Assembly (NCBI RefSeq): GCF_963678635.1
Contig: NC_087064.1
Location: forward strand, 41,075,165-41,139,164
Direction: 5' to 3'
Length of the DNA stretch: 64,000 bases
Source of the DNA: Symsagittifera roscoffensis
Taxonomy: Eukaryota; Xenacoelomorpha; Acoela; Convolutidae
The notes beneath the pieces are model-generated. The model made no database searches and was not told the DNA's origin. It was given only the letters and a program-made list of their open reading frames with translations. Of this stretch, positions 10,591 through 22,569 are shown one piece after another. The translations under genes were made by a program, and so were the position numbers. Numbering within the stretch: the stretch's first letter is position 1; each line of letters begins with the position of its first letter.

Positions 10591-13500
10591 CTCACCTAAT
10601 CTCACCAAGGGATTGGGATTTGTGTTCGAGGGTTGCAGAATACATTTTTTCTTTGAATGTTTTCTGTTGTGTTTTGTTGTTGATCCATGATGGAAATGGT
10701 ATAGGTTTAAATGTAGAGTTTCCTAACAAGTCCACTTCGCAGTGATTAGTTTGGCCTTCTAGATATATTGGAAAATAATTTGGATTATTTATTTGTGCAT
10801 TATCACGGTCGGTTTTTACTACATATTTGCACTCTTATCGTGGCGGTGCTTCGTCTTTTGCAAGAAAAGACTTCATATATTGTAGTATTTCTACTGTTGA
10901 TTTTTTGTTATTAATTCAGGCGGTGTGATTCAGAGAGTGTCTGGCAACGCGAGATTTTTTCCTGCAATCCAAATCATTTGTAAAATTGGGAATTTTATTA
11001 GAATTAGTTGAAATCTATAAACTCTAAGGTTTATATTTGACTTTTATGTAAACAGAAAAATTTTAGGTTTTTGATATGAAAAGAGAACTGTTGGATGATT
11101 TGATTCAAGTGTTAAAAAATTATATTCTGTGCGATTATATATTATAGCTGTGTATTCTCTCATAGGTGTAACGAGTCTAAGCTCAGCTTATGTAAAATAG
11201 TGTTGAATTTGCTGATATACGATTCATTTTGTTTGTTCCATTGTATGATTGTAATACTGCTGCGCCGATTTCAAAATTGGAGGCCTCGCACATAGCATAA
11301 AATGGTTGGCCTGGATCTGAGATAGTATTTGATATTTTTTCAGTGCGAAGTGTTTTTTTTTCTTCAAATCATTTTTGGAGTTCTGTTGGCCATTCAAAAT
11401 TATTTTGTTGTCTGACAAAATTACAAAATTTCAATTACAAGAAGTTAAGAACTCTAAGAAGTGCTTGTTTCTCTTTTTATTTGATGGAAGTTGAAGTTTT
11501 ATGATTGCGTCTATGCGAGATTTTTTTGGAGTGATTGTATTTCCTTCAAAAAAATGTCCGAAGAATATACACAAGTAAGAAAAAAATGTGAATTGTCTGG
11601 GGCTGCTTTCATGTTTTCTTTAATTAATTTTCGGTGGTTTTTTTAAATACTTTTAGCAATTCGTGTTTTGTTTTTTATTGCATGAAAAAATTGTCTACAT
11701 TTGTTTTGAACTTTGTTTTGAGAATAAATGGTCGAAACTTTTATTCATAACTGCTGAAATTGCGGCTGGTCCTATGGAAAATCCATAGAAAAGTCTACTA
11801 AATTCGTTTTGTTGAATTCCAATCACGAATTGTGTTAAGCGTCCTGATTGTTCACCTAGTGGCATTTGGTATTTACGCTGTTCAATTCAGCTGTTGTAAA
11901 ATATTTTCCCTTCTGTTTTGTGAGATATACTTGAATTGGTTCTATGAGCCATTTACATTTAGATTCATTAATAGGTGAATTGAGGTATCTAGCGCCTAGA
12001 AGGACTTTTTTTTTATTCTCCTTTAGCTAGAACAATAACGGGATTTATGAATGTGTTTCTTTTTGGTTGTTCTTCTTCATTAACTGGAGATATGATTTCG
12101 TATTGTTCTAATATATCTAGTAAACCATTGACTTTATATTGTAAATGAATTGGAACTTTACTTGCTCGTGGTTTTTTGAAAATTGCGTCAGGTCTTAGAG
12201 GTAGATGTAGGGGCGAAATTGTTTTTCCACGATCAAATTAGATGCAGCTTGAACCATTGGGTATTTAAGTTGTAGTTCTGTTAATTGCTCAAATTCTAGT
12301 TCTGCAAATTGAGAGTGTTGAAAGTTGAACATTAGAAAAAATTTTTGTCGTTCAGTGGTATTTTTTGATATCTGAAGTGTTGGTTCAAAATAAATAGTTT
12401 AGTCATAAAGTAGTCTGTTTTTCGTTTCGGATCACTAATTATATGGTTAATTAAAAATTATTCATTAAGATTTGTTGATTGGCAAACATTTATTAGTTTC
12501 AAGATGTTGTTTACTCTTTAGGCTGCTTCTACTATGGTAGATATTGTTGCATTGGTTCCACAATATCCTACAAGTCCTAGAGGTAATGTTATTTTATATG
12601 GGGAATTATTGTATACGTGCAAAGAAACTATATCCGACTTTGTATTTTTTGTGCATTTGGTTGATGAGGTCGTTACTTTGAAAAATTTATGAATTGGTTT
12701 GAATTCAAGTTCTGACATGTATAGTAGTTGTTGTTTTGTTTCATGTTGTTTTGACGAACTTGACTTTTTGAGAAGTTATTTGCATATCCTGCTGATGGAT
12801 TCAGATATTTTTGTTATTGGTTGTAGATAGGGTAATATTTGGAGAAAAAGGAGGTTGTCTATTTACTCTTTGAAAGAATATGTTTTTCAATCTTGAATAT
12901 AAACACTTCATATGTAATTGCTATTTGGGATATTATTAATGGGGATATATTTAGTAATAAATGGTATTCCAATGATTTTGTGTTTTATGTCTTTGATATG
13001 AAATGTTTGTTTGAAAAGTTTAGTTAAAAGTTTATTTTGTTTCATTGTTCGAGTGGAAACAAGGAAAATTGAATTTTTCCAAAAATTGTTAAACTTGATC
13101 CTTGTGCTGTATCTAATCTGCTTGAGGTTTTGAAAGTATTAAATTTGGAGTAAAATTTATTTTTCATTCTATGTGGGAACAATTATAATGTTTGATTCTG
13201 CTCCTAGTCTATTAAAAAATCAATTTCAATGTCAGCTGATTGGAAATCTTTGCGTTTTTGAAATTTTAACAGAAGTGGGATTGTCCAAATTTTTATTTTG
13301 CTAGTTGTGCTTTACTTGCTGTATTTTGGTGTATATTGCTCGTACTTGAACTTCTTTCAAGTTCTTGTTTGGTATAGTCTGTTATGTTTTGCGAATTATC
13401 TGATTATTCAAAATTATTAAATGTTTTATTGTTTCTATAAAACTTCGATTCAATTGGTGTTTCATATTCACTTTCAATCTGAAGCATGTTTAGGGTAAGC

Positions 13501-13660
13501 GTATGTTCTGTTTCGCTCTCATCATCTGTGGATTCACAATTTACGTGATTTAGTTGTAATTCTGAATTTTCTGTGTTATAAATACCGGAAGGATCCGATT
13601 CAGTTTCTTCAGTTGATTTTACCTGGTTGATGCCTCTTTGATGTTTAGATGTACTTCATC
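10591..13660 (-). pseudogene. Family A pol (protease, RT, RNase H, connection), direct duplicate of 4.11-7.17 kb
   Basis: This is almost the same sequence as 4,111-7,170 shifted by about 6.49 kb. It holds the connection segment (10.6-10.9 kb), RNase H transition (11,224-11,418), RT (11.5-12.45 kb, Y-x-D-D box missing), the SELEFKPIHKFFKV frame (12,518-12,718) and the protease/acidic linker up to 13.65 kb. The protease active-site codons are hit by an in-frame TAG (FLID then stop). Unlike the left duplicate, this one runs on into its gag on the right, so it is closer to the original order. Confidence 0.6.
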
Positions 13661-15318
13661 TATACTTTTGTTGTGAATTTTGATATTGTGTCTCCTATGT
13701 GGTGACTGTGAATAATTTTTTTCTCGAATTGAAAAATTCAAGTTTCGTTTCTTGGAATTGTCATGTGACCTATTGTGATAATTATTTTAGTTTGATCTGT
13801 TGTTTGAATAGTTTCGTGATCTATTATCTGAGTTTTGTCTAATCCTTTTGTTTGATTAATTCCTCTTTCGGGTATACGAGCAATTTCTGGAACGGTCGTT
13901 TGAAAAGTATCTTTTTCGAGAATTCGAACATCAACAATTTCTGTTATAATTTGAGTAGTTACTTTTGTTTGAGTTTGATCTTCAATAATTATTTCGATAT
14001 TGATTGGTTTGACTGTTTGATCGACTATAGCTATTTTGTGAGAGATTTCGTGAATTCTTCGATCTAGAGATCTTCCGCGGTAGTTATTTCGGTAAGGTGA
14101 TTGTTGTCTAGATGTAATATAGTTATCTGGAAGTGGTTTTCCTGAACCATTATTACTAAGATTGTTTTTGTTTGGTAAACCCTAGTCTTTTTTCATGTAC
14201 TGATAAAAATATTTTTTTGGTTCTCTATATTTCTGTAGTTTGTTCTGATTATCTTGTTGCTTTTGTCTTCATTCAGCAATGCTATGTCTAAATCTACGGC
14301 AACAGTAAAACCATTTTTTCAATGATGGTTTGCCCTTGAAATTTATGTTTTCTCGTATATATTTAATATTTGAATAATTTTTTCAGCTAGTTCAGAGTCG
14401 GAGTCATGAATGTTACTTATTTGTGAAGTAGTTGAATGGAGGTTGTTTACGTAAGGTTATTTTTAATTTTTAGTTTCATAGTGATTTCAGCTTGATCTAG
14501 TTTGTCTACAAGTTTTCGGATCAGAATCTCGAATTGACGATGCATGCGATGCTCTCTTTTTTGTCCCTATTTTTCGTTATGGTTATATTAGAGCCATCAT
14601 CAACATTTCTGTCATTTTTGTGCTTTTAAAATCATGCGTTTTAAGACACTACGCTTTTCTTACTAATGTTTCTGTTCTTACTGTTGTTTAATTGTTTTTT
14701 AGGGAGTCTACGAATTTCGTTGCATAGAACTCTTTGATGTTGCTCATTTCCCTCGGAGTAGAATAAGCAACATTCTGATTTAAAACTCCAGTCTGAATTA
14801 CTCTGATTTAATACTTATAGTCTGATTATTCCAGTCTGATTTAATACTTAAAGGGAAAACTGAAAACCGCTTATGGGCTGCGCCATCATAAGCAGTTTGG
14901 ATTAGAGATGTCCGTCTATGTATCCACTTTTGATGAAGTAGCGTTTTAACTGGTTCAGGTCCTATATTTAAAATTAAATTAGCTGTGACTGCGTTTAAAT
15001 AATCTTCTACTCAGTACTCAGGATCTGTTCTTGCTAAAACCAATAACGGTTTATTAGAAGTTTTAGATGATCCACCCATAAGTATGGATTCATTGTCATT
15101 TGTAGTGGTTCTGCGGCATTTAGTATTTGACAAAAAAACTTTAGGTTGTGTTTTTGTAATTTGTTGTAAGTAATGTTTTTATTTTGCTGGAAGAAAGAAT
15201 AATTTTCGCTACAATCCACTGTAGCTTGTGGTTTATAGTTGAAAAATACTGAGTGAGAGGCTTGTTGTGGTACATTTTGATTATAGTTTTGTGCTTGTGA
15301 AATATTTTGACTGCTCAT
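13661..15318 (-). pseudogene. Family A gag (capsid/nucleocapsid-like), broken
   Basis: The frame 15,034-15,318 opens MSSQNISQAQNYNQNVPQQA and runs 94 codons to TMNPYLWVDHLK. It then continues through frameshifts with segments matching the plus-strand copy at 49.2-49.7 kb (TDPEY..EDY.NAVTANL, LPK..LNN). Near 14.26-14.31 kb is a zinc-knuckle remnant (CCRRFRHSIAE) with its first and last Cys lost. 13.66-14.1 kb is an Arg/Asn/Ser/Thr-rich basic tail. A retroelement Gag is inferred from order (before protease) and the knuckle. Confidence 0.6.
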
Positions 15319-15796
15319 TTAGGGGGGTTTTTTAATTTTGGATTTTGCAGAATATTGTAGTTATGATTTGAAATTTTGTTTCTATTAGACGTTTTTTGTT
15401 TATTTGTTTGTCGTGATGTCGTTACTGGCTTAAATGTTTGATAAGCCATTTATGATTATTTTGGAGTGATAAAAGGTTTTGCTGTGGATTGTATAGCTGT
15501 TTTTATGGAAAAGCTGTATTTTTGTTTTTTGGAGTTGTAGTTGTAGGATGAATTGTTGTGTTGTTGTTAGCGTTGTTTCGACTATTACTTCATTAGTGAA
15601 ACGTGATGGAGTTTGAAAATCTTGTTGTGTGTGATTTCTTGTTCCATTCAAACTTTCTTGTGCCTTAAAGAATGTGGAGTTTAAGCTCTTCTGTCAGCGA
15701 AAATTGCATTGTAATTGAAAAGTGTTGCATCGATAGTAAGTGGAGTTATTCTAACAGTCGTTTTTGATAAAAAAAAATAGAGGAGATTGCTTGACT
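15319..15796 (-). pseudogene. ORF-A C-terminus, interrupted by BEL/Pao sequence
   Basis: The linker and last codons of ORF-A (MNGTRNHTQQDFQTPSRF, 15,430-15,651) are followed upstream by the FADRR-type end of the main domain. The similarity stops at about 15,796 in the middle of the ORF-A segment that is complete at 494-769. There BEL/Pao terminal sequence begins (TGTCGA), so the element was cut by that insertion or recombination. Confidence 0.5.
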
Positions 15797-16690
15797 TGTC
15801 GAAATATACAATTGGGGAATCTTTTATTTTGAAACACTTTTATTCGCGAGTAGAATGTGTAGTTATATCCTTAAATGTAGCAGAGATCACTATAGGTCAT
15901 AGTTCAAAGATTCAACGGAATGAATAGTGTTCTATTACTGTTCAGAACCAAAATTGAGTTTCAAACGTCCAAATCAATTATCAATTCAAGTTTCGACTGA
16001 ATCGCTTCGACACAAACCGAAACCTTTTTCTCTGTTGTTCATAATAAAAAGCTATTTGTCGACCCTTTCTGTAGAATATCCGAAGCAACGTTTCTAACTA
16101 GTTTTGATAGATAGAAAAATTGAGACTGAAATCTAAATTTTGGCCGCCATTTTTGATCAAAAGTAAGTAAAGACTAATATCTTCAATTGCCCGTGGTACC
16201 TAGTTACCTATATCTACTCTACATGAGCGTGTCGATATGGGGGGTGGTGTGTGGGGTCATAGGTGTTCGACCAAACCCCTCCCCCCTCAAATCTGGTTGC
16301 CAATTTTTTCCAAGTTTCCCCCGGGTTGAGCTCACATTGATTAATACTAATTAAAAAATGAACAAAACAGCGAACGCCATCGCTGAATTACCGATGTTTT
16401 TAACAGAATAGCAATTTTTTTGATAACTTAATGTTAATTCGGCTTATGTTTAAAACCGCAATCAGAAAACCTATCAAAATGAGACAAAAATAGTGACCTA
16501 AAGCGTGAGACGTAAAGATAATCTTTCTGATCGAAAAGTTTCACGAGTGTTCAATTCTAACTTTTCATTGGTATTTTACAAATCTCAAGGATTTTCAGAA
16601 TCAATTTTGACTTATTTCATGATTTATCAAAGCGCGTGAAAGTTGCTTCAGCGACATGATCCCGGGCCGCGAGTTGGTTTCAAGTCGATG
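15797..16690 (-). repeat. BEL/Pao 3' terminal region (LTR/3' UTR), copy 1
   Basis: This is non-coding sequence that repeats almost exactly at 18,554-19,490. Both copies begin on the left with TGTCGAA..ATT.CAATTGG, so on the minus strand they end in ..TTCGACA, a plausible LTR 3' terminus (ends CA). A G/C-rich spot (CCAAACCCCTCCCCCCTC) lies near 16.27 kb. The 5' boundary of the LTR cannot be placed because no matching 5' LTR is present near 24 kb. Confidence 0.45.
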
Positions 16691-17663
16691 TATTTTTCGA
16701 ATTGAAGGAAAAAAACACGTGCGAGTGCACTAGCCGGGCAATCAAAGGTTGCGTACGCCGTCCTTACGGTCACGACTCGAGCAGTCCCATCAGGATGTCC
16801 TACTGTGACTCATGCCAAATACCATATTGCTCGCGGCATCATTTTTGTCAAGATCCAGACTACAACCCTCTTTTTAGCGATTGTTTCCGCGAAGTTCGTT
16901 TTTTTCCGGGTCGGTAAATATTCCTTTTGTAGTCTTCGCGAGAGGTAGTTGAGTAATTGTTGTTGTTGAGAACAAACTTCAAAACGGAGTAGTAATCGTT
17001 CGTCTTAGGTTGCTGAAAAGACGTTGAATTGAAAAATGATTGGGTGAGTGTTTCCTCATTGTCTGTGATATCGGCAACGTTTGTTAGAGGTCTTGGGTTT
17101 AACATTGATTTTGTTTCCGTGAGAATGGTATTTAGTAGGTCCAGCGTGAGCTTTTTAGAGACAAGAATAATTCAGATCGTGAGTTTTGCGATCGTGATTT
17201 ATCGCTACCAGGCCCCACAAAAATGAGGTTTAAAAAGTGCGTTAAAATTCCCTTCAAATTCTTTGACTGCTCGATTTGTTTCACTTTTGTTCTTATTTAG
17301 TTCTTTGAGGTATTTCTTGAGCTCATTACTAGCTCCTACAAAAGTCTTCCCATTGTCTTTGTACATTGTTTTAGGGTTACCTCTTCTAGCTGTAAAGCGG
17401 ATAAATGCATTAAGAAATGTATCAGTTTTCAAATCTGGGCAAGACTCTAAATGAGCTTCTCTAGTTTTTTTTTCAGTTTCGAATGGAGAATGGTCCAAAG
17501 AAATCTATTCTTGTACTGATGAAAGGGTAGTGAGTATTTTTGCTGTGGAAATCCTGAACTTGGTAGGGGTGCCATTTTTGGCTGTAGGTTTTGTGAATCA
17601 ATCGTCTGCATATAAAACATTTAAAACGTACATTGTGCAGAGCCAGTCGTACACCAATATCTT
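16691..17663 (-). pseudogene. BEL/Pao integrase C-terminal half, copy 1
   Basis: The frame 17,205-17,498 (97 codons) contains HLESCPDLKTDTFLNAFIRF, then ARRGNPKTMYKDNGKTFVGA and SNELKKYL. This is the RNase H-fold core of Pao/BEL integrases (TDxFLxAFxRFxARRGxP, DNGxxFVGA). Downstream, 16,860-17,105 carries MLNPRPLTNVADITDNEETL, the conserved N/S-RPLT segment that follows the catalytic Glu. Frames are separated by a shift near 17.15 kb. The 5' part of integrase is cut off at 17,663, where a gypsy LTR fragment begins. Confidence 0.8.
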
Positions 17664-17711
17664 TATCAAAAATATAATTGATTTATAAATACTAGTACAG
17701 AACTGGTTCCA
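17664..17711 (-). repeat. Fragment of family A LTR (5' end only)
   Basis: About 48 bp match the outer end of the LTRs at 24.75, 43.82 and 47.09 kb, with the LTR terminus TGGAACCAGTTC as the complement of about 17,700-17,711. It abuts the BEL repeat at 17,663 with no gap. Confidence 0.45.
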
Positions 17712-18553
17712 CCTTTGTCTTTACTTAACTAATTGAGGGAAAATTTTCAAAAAAAGTCTGAAAAAAGCTCAAAAGTTTTAATTTTTCTTTAAAATGAACC
17801 AAAAATCTTTCAAAGATTAGAATGGCAATGGGATCATTATTGGCTTTGCGCTGATCCGAGCAGAATTGTTCGTTTCAATTAACATACCGTTACAACTTAC
17901 AATTATTTATAAACTTTTTTAATAAATTTTGCAAACTTGAAGTATGTCAGGCTATTTTTACGTCAACCAACTTTGGGGTTCTCAACAAATATTAAGTTTG
18001 TTTGATCGCGGAGCTCATAGTGATTTTGGTTTATGGGATGGAGATGTTTCAGATAAATCCTATATTCTGATTTTGTTTTCGCCAAATATACATACACGCC
18101 CTTTCACAACACATCGGCTTTTTTTATTATCGCTGGATGATATCACTAAACTACTTTATGCAAAAATTTCAATGATCACAGGACAGTTAAAATGAACTGA
18201 AAAGCAAGTAAAACTATGACAAACAAACTGGGTCGTAAAAGCATCAAGCTCTGGGTATGCGAACTTGTCATATATAGGTCTTCTCCTAGACTTCAAAACG
18301 AATACGCCACATTTAGAGAATGATTGACTCCTCGGAGCTAAAATCGAAATGTGGACTAACCCGATTTTTTGGCAAGCTTCAGTCATATCTGTTGAATTTG
18401 GTTGAAGTGGCGCTGCACTCAATTGCTGTCTTTCCGTTACTTGACGAGCAGAAATCACTCCTTTTGAAAGAATTGTTCGACATGCATCCAAATAACTTTA
18501 TAGGCTAACTGTTTTTCTATGTAGTCATATGGGCTATTTATATCAAAAGCTAT
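17712..18553. other. Unassigned spacer between the two BEL/Pao 3' copies
   Basis: No recognised domain is present. Two overlapping frames look mildly protein-like: plus 18,320-18,508 (LLDEQKSLLLKELFDMHPNN) and minus 18,156-18,491 (111 codons). A short segment around 18,080-18,120 (CACGCCCTTTCACAACACAT) recurs at about 19.23-19.26 kb inside BEL copy 2, so pieces of this spacer have been copied. I cannot say which strand, if either, was coding. Confidence 0.3.
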
Positions 18554-19490
18554 TGTCGAATTATTCAATTGGGGAATCTTTTATTTTGAAACACTTTTAT
18601 TCGCGAGTAGAATGTGTAGTTATATCCTTAAATGTAGCAGAGATCACTATAGGTCATAGTTCAAAGATTCAACGGAATGAATAGTGTTCTATTACTGTTC
18701 AGAACCACAATTGACTTTCAAACGTCCAAGTTATTTATCATTTCAAATTTGGACTGAATCGCTTCGACACAAACCGAAATCTTTTTCTCTGTTGTTCATA
18801 ATCAAAAGCTAATTGTCGACCCTTTCTGTAGAATATCCGAAGCAACTTTTCTTTCTAACTAGTTTTGATAGATAGAGAAATTGAGACTCAAATCTAAATT
18901 TTGGCCGCCAATTTTGATCAAAAGTAAGGAAAGACTAATATCTTCAATTGCCCGTGGTACCTAGTTACGTATATCTACTGTACATGAGCGTGTCGATATG
19001 GGGGGGTGTGGCGTGGGGTCATAGGTGTTCGACCAAACCCCTCCCCCCTCAAATCTGGTTGCCAATTTTTTCCAAGGGTTTCCCGGGTTGAGCTCACATT
19101 GAATAATACTAATTAAAAAATGAACAAAACAGCGAACGCCATCGCTGAATTATTGATGTTTTTCAACAAAATAGCAGTTTTTATTGAAAATTTATTGCTA
19201 ATTCGACTTATCAGTATATTCGGCCAAATTTACATTCACGCCCTTTCACAACACATCCGCTTTTTCAAAATAGCAAACAGCAATCAGAAAACCTATCAGA
19301 ATGAGAGACAAAGAATGACCTAAAGCGTGAGACGTAAGGATAATTTTTCTTATCGAAAAGTTTCACGAGTGTTCAATTCCAGTGATTTTCAGAATCAATT
19401 TTGACTTATTTCATGACTTATCAAAACCCGGGAAAGTTGCTTCGGGGACATGCTCCCGGGCCGCGTATTGGTTTCAAGTCAATATATTTT
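18554..19490 (-). repeat. BEL/Pao 3' terminal region (LTR/3' UTR), copy 2
   Basis: This is the direct repeat of 15,797-16,690 with the same terminus. It differs by a short insertion at about 19.2-19.27 kb that resembles the 18.08-18.12-kb spacer. This copy is continuous with the integrase, RNase H and RT to its right and is therefore the element's own 3' end. Confidence 0.5.
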
Positions 19491-20700
19491 TCGAATCGAA
19501 AGAAAAAAACGCGTGCGAATGCACTAGCCGGGCGGTCAAAGGTTGCGTACGCCGTCCTTACGGTCACGACTCGAGCAGTCCCATCTCATCCAGGATGTTC
19601 TACTGTGACTCATCCCAAAGACCATATTGCTCGCGGCATCAGATTTGTCAAGATCCAGACTACATCCCCCTTTTAGCTATTGTTTCCGCGAAGTTCCGTT
19701 TTTTCCGCTTCAACAGGGTCGGTAAATATTCCTTTTGTAGTCTTCGCGAGAGGTGGTTGAGTAATTGTTGTTGTTGAGACCAAATTTCAAAACGGAGTGG
19801 TAGTCGTTCGTCTTAGGTTGCTGAAAAGACGTTGAATTGAAAAAGGATTGGGTGAGTGTTTCCTCATTGTCTGTGATATCGCCAACGTTTGTTAGAGGTC
19901 TTGGGTTTAACATTGATTTTGTTTCCGTGAGAATGGTATTTACTAGGTTCGGCGTACGCTTTTTAGAGACAAGAATAATTCAGATCGTGAGTTTAACGAT
20001 CGTGGTTTATCGCTCCCTGGCCCCACAAAAATGAGGTTTATAAAATGCGTTAAAATTCCATTCAAATTCTTTGACTGCTCGATTGGTTTCACTTTTGTTC
20101 TTATTTAGTTCTTTGAGGTATTTCTTGAGCTCATTACTAGCTCCTACAAAAGTCTTCCCATTGTCTTTGTACATTGTTTTAGGGTTACCTCTTCTAACTG
20201 TAAAGCGGATAAATGCATTAAGAAATGTATCAGTTTTCAAATCTGGGCAAGACTCTAAATGAGCTGCTCTAGTTTTTTTTGGGGTTTCGAATGAAGAATG
20301 GTCCAAAGAGAACTATTTTTCTACTGATAAAAGGGTAATGATTATTTTGCTGTAGAAATCTTGAATTTGGTAGGGGTGCCATTTTTGGCTGGATGTTTTG
20401 TGAATCCAACTGTTTGCATATAGAATATTTAAAACGTACAATGCGCAGCGCCAGTCGTACACCAATATCTTAGTAGCGTTGTTATATGAAAGATTTGACA
20501 ATTTCTGATATTTTTATACACAAACTTGGTGTACGTGTTCAATTTACAACTTTTTTAGTGCAATTTTGGCGTCCTTTATTATCGAACATCTTGCATCCAC
20601 TTTCAAACAAGGTGCAAACTCAAGACGACTTTGGCTTCTTAGGACAGTATTTTGGTCAAAAAAGGATTCGGTTGAATCAATTAGCATTTTTTATCAATTC
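19491..20700 (-). pseudogene. BEL/Pao integrase, copy 2
   Basis: The frame 20,007-20,306 (99 codons) has the same core as copy 1: CPDLKTDTFLNAFIRFTVRR and DNGKTFVGASNELKKYL. 19,710-19,913 has MLNPRPLTNVGDITDNEETL. 20,313-20,501 holds the segment before the first catalytic Asp. The terminal part at 19.5-19.7 kb is shifted. The two copies differ by only a few residues, which implies a recent duplication. In the family this enzyme inserts the cDNA; here stops and shifts make it inactive. Confidence 0.8.
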
Positions 20701-21540
20701 TGTTTGTGTTTTCTAGTTTTAATACTATTAGGAAACGACTGAGCCTCACAAATTTTAATTGCGTAAATTTTTCACTATCCGCTGTTATGCATAAAGATCG
20801 TGCATTTTCATCATTGGAGGATTGGTTTTGATTGATTTTTTTCTCTTGAGAAGTTTTATTTTTGAAATGAAACTCATGACTGTACTAAGAGTTAAAAGCA
20901 GCCTGTTCCAAGTGGAAAATCTTTCAATGTCAAAAATTGACCCACTCAGAGAACGCGCCAAACCACAGTTGTTACAAGCGAAGATTTATCCTGTCATTGA
21001 TGCTTAGGTTATTTCAAGAATGCTGGAGGTGTCCCCCATTTCTCATTAATTTCCTTATGTTCGAGATCTCGAGTACTATGATCTGCAGGACTCAGAGTAG
21101 CTGGAATCTGAGGCCTTTTTAATGATGATCTATCGTTGAGATTTCAGTGAGTCGATTTGCCACAGCTGCTTTGTTAAGTTTGTCCATTCGAGTACCACAT
21201 GAGTGTCTGTCCAGACTTGTAAGACACCTGTTCGATTGAGATAAATTTTTTTGGACACGAAAAACAAGAAAGTTGCTCCACTTGTTGCAACTTCTTGTTC
21301 AAGTTTTGGTACAATCAGTTCTTTAATCGGTGCAACCTTGCTTTTGCAAATCAAAAACTTGCTTTCCTTGAACGTCTCGTCTGGTTCATGCATTCGCAAG
21401 AACAGGACTGCTGGCGTTTTGACGCGTAGAGCGTCTGCAAATGAGCGTACTTTCAAGTTCCAGGAGTTATCGCTTGGATTATTGCTTGTTCCAGGAGTTA
21501 TCTGAGAGAAGAAACGAGGAACTTCTGTAGCTTGCGATGA
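20701..21540 (-). pseudogene. BEL/Pao RNase H region
   Basis: The frame 21,130-21,456 (108 codons) contains AVLFLRMHEP, SKVAPIKELIVPKLEQEVAT and SGATFL, then VWTDTHVVLEWTN. This is the Pao-type RNase H signature (K(S)-x-VAP-x-K-..-P-x-LE, then WTDS/T..VL.W). The adjacent 20.7-21.1 kb is the poorly conserved connector to integrase. Immediately right (21.45-21.54 kb) is a short repeated CCAGGAGTTATC motif. Confidence 0.75.
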
Positions 21541-22560
21541 TGTTCACTAGTTATCTTATTATCCCATGTTAAACCTAGCTTCCGAATCTGATGGAATAGG
21601 ATCTTCAGACGAATTATTACTATTTCAAAAAATCATGGCGGGTCGAAAATAGACAACAAGTTGAAGATGTTTCGTTGAGTATAATTATCAGCCAGAGAAG
21701 GAAACTTTTGAAGAGTGTCAAGAAACAACTCGTCACTGTCAATTTTTCAATTTTGTCCAACAACACGAGTTGAAGTTTTTATCTCGTCGTGATCTTCGCA
21801 AAGATTTTTTTGCAGGGCGAGCATGTTATTTGATAAGAAGTTGGTGAGTCGTAAACCACCTTGTTTTAAAGACTACCTGGTTTCTCTTGAAAAAGGTTGT
21901 GCTTCATCTAACGTCGTTACTGAGGCAATGTAGTCATCCATATAAAACCTGCTTTGAATTTGATCATAAGCTAGAGGAAACAAGTAATTGTTGTCCAAAG
22001 CGCATTTTTATAATGCAAAATTAGCGGAGAATGATAAAATGAAGCGCCAAGTATTAACCGCGTGATTTCGTAATGATTGACACTTCCGTTATAGCTCCAG
22101 AGAACACCCAAAGCTGGTCTATCTTTTTCTTGAATACCCACTCTTATAAACACAACTTCAATAGTGGCAAGAAGACCAATAAAATGTTTGCTGAAGCGCT
22201 GCAGAATCCCTGTTAGATTTGCTAAAAAGATTAGTACATGTGAGAAGGCTGTTGTTCAGTAATTGATGTTTAAAAAGGGATGCAGCGTTGGCTACTCTTC
22301 TAACTTTTGTTGGTTTATTTGGGTTTTGCACTGGGTGATGTGGTAAAAACCATTTTGAGAGGGTTTTATTCGTTTTCTTTCAACTGGTCGCACGTGTTTT
22401 CTTTTCGAGGTCAATTAGTAGGGTCATTTTGTATAAATTGAGTAGATCAATGTCTATAGCAAGTCGGCGATCGAGTGGTTTTAGTTGAATACGCGTTATT
22501 CTGCAATTGACTCTCCTTTATCTTATTATCCCTAGGTTATCCCTAGATTTTTTTGCAGTG
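21541..22560 (-). pseudogene. BEL/Pao reverse transcriptase
   Basis: Minus-strand segments across frames: FIRVGIQEKDRPALGVLW (21,971-22,153), then FYMDDYIASVTTLDEAQP with an intact Y-M-D-D at 21,933-21,944, then the palm/thumb continuation to 21.6 kb. The order and F.(Q/R)(V/I)GI..(E/K)DR..L.(F/V)LW pattern are typical of Pao/BEL RT. A frameshift separates the finger and YMDD segments, so no full protein can be made. The usual upstream aspartic protease is not visible; an inverted gag segment lies there instead. Confidence 0.75.
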
Positions 22561-22569
22561 CGAGTCAAT

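Noticed and set aside
18156-18491. 111-codon minus frame as a host exon
   Set aside because: No recognised domain; the overlapping plus frame looks equally protein-like, so neither is supported.
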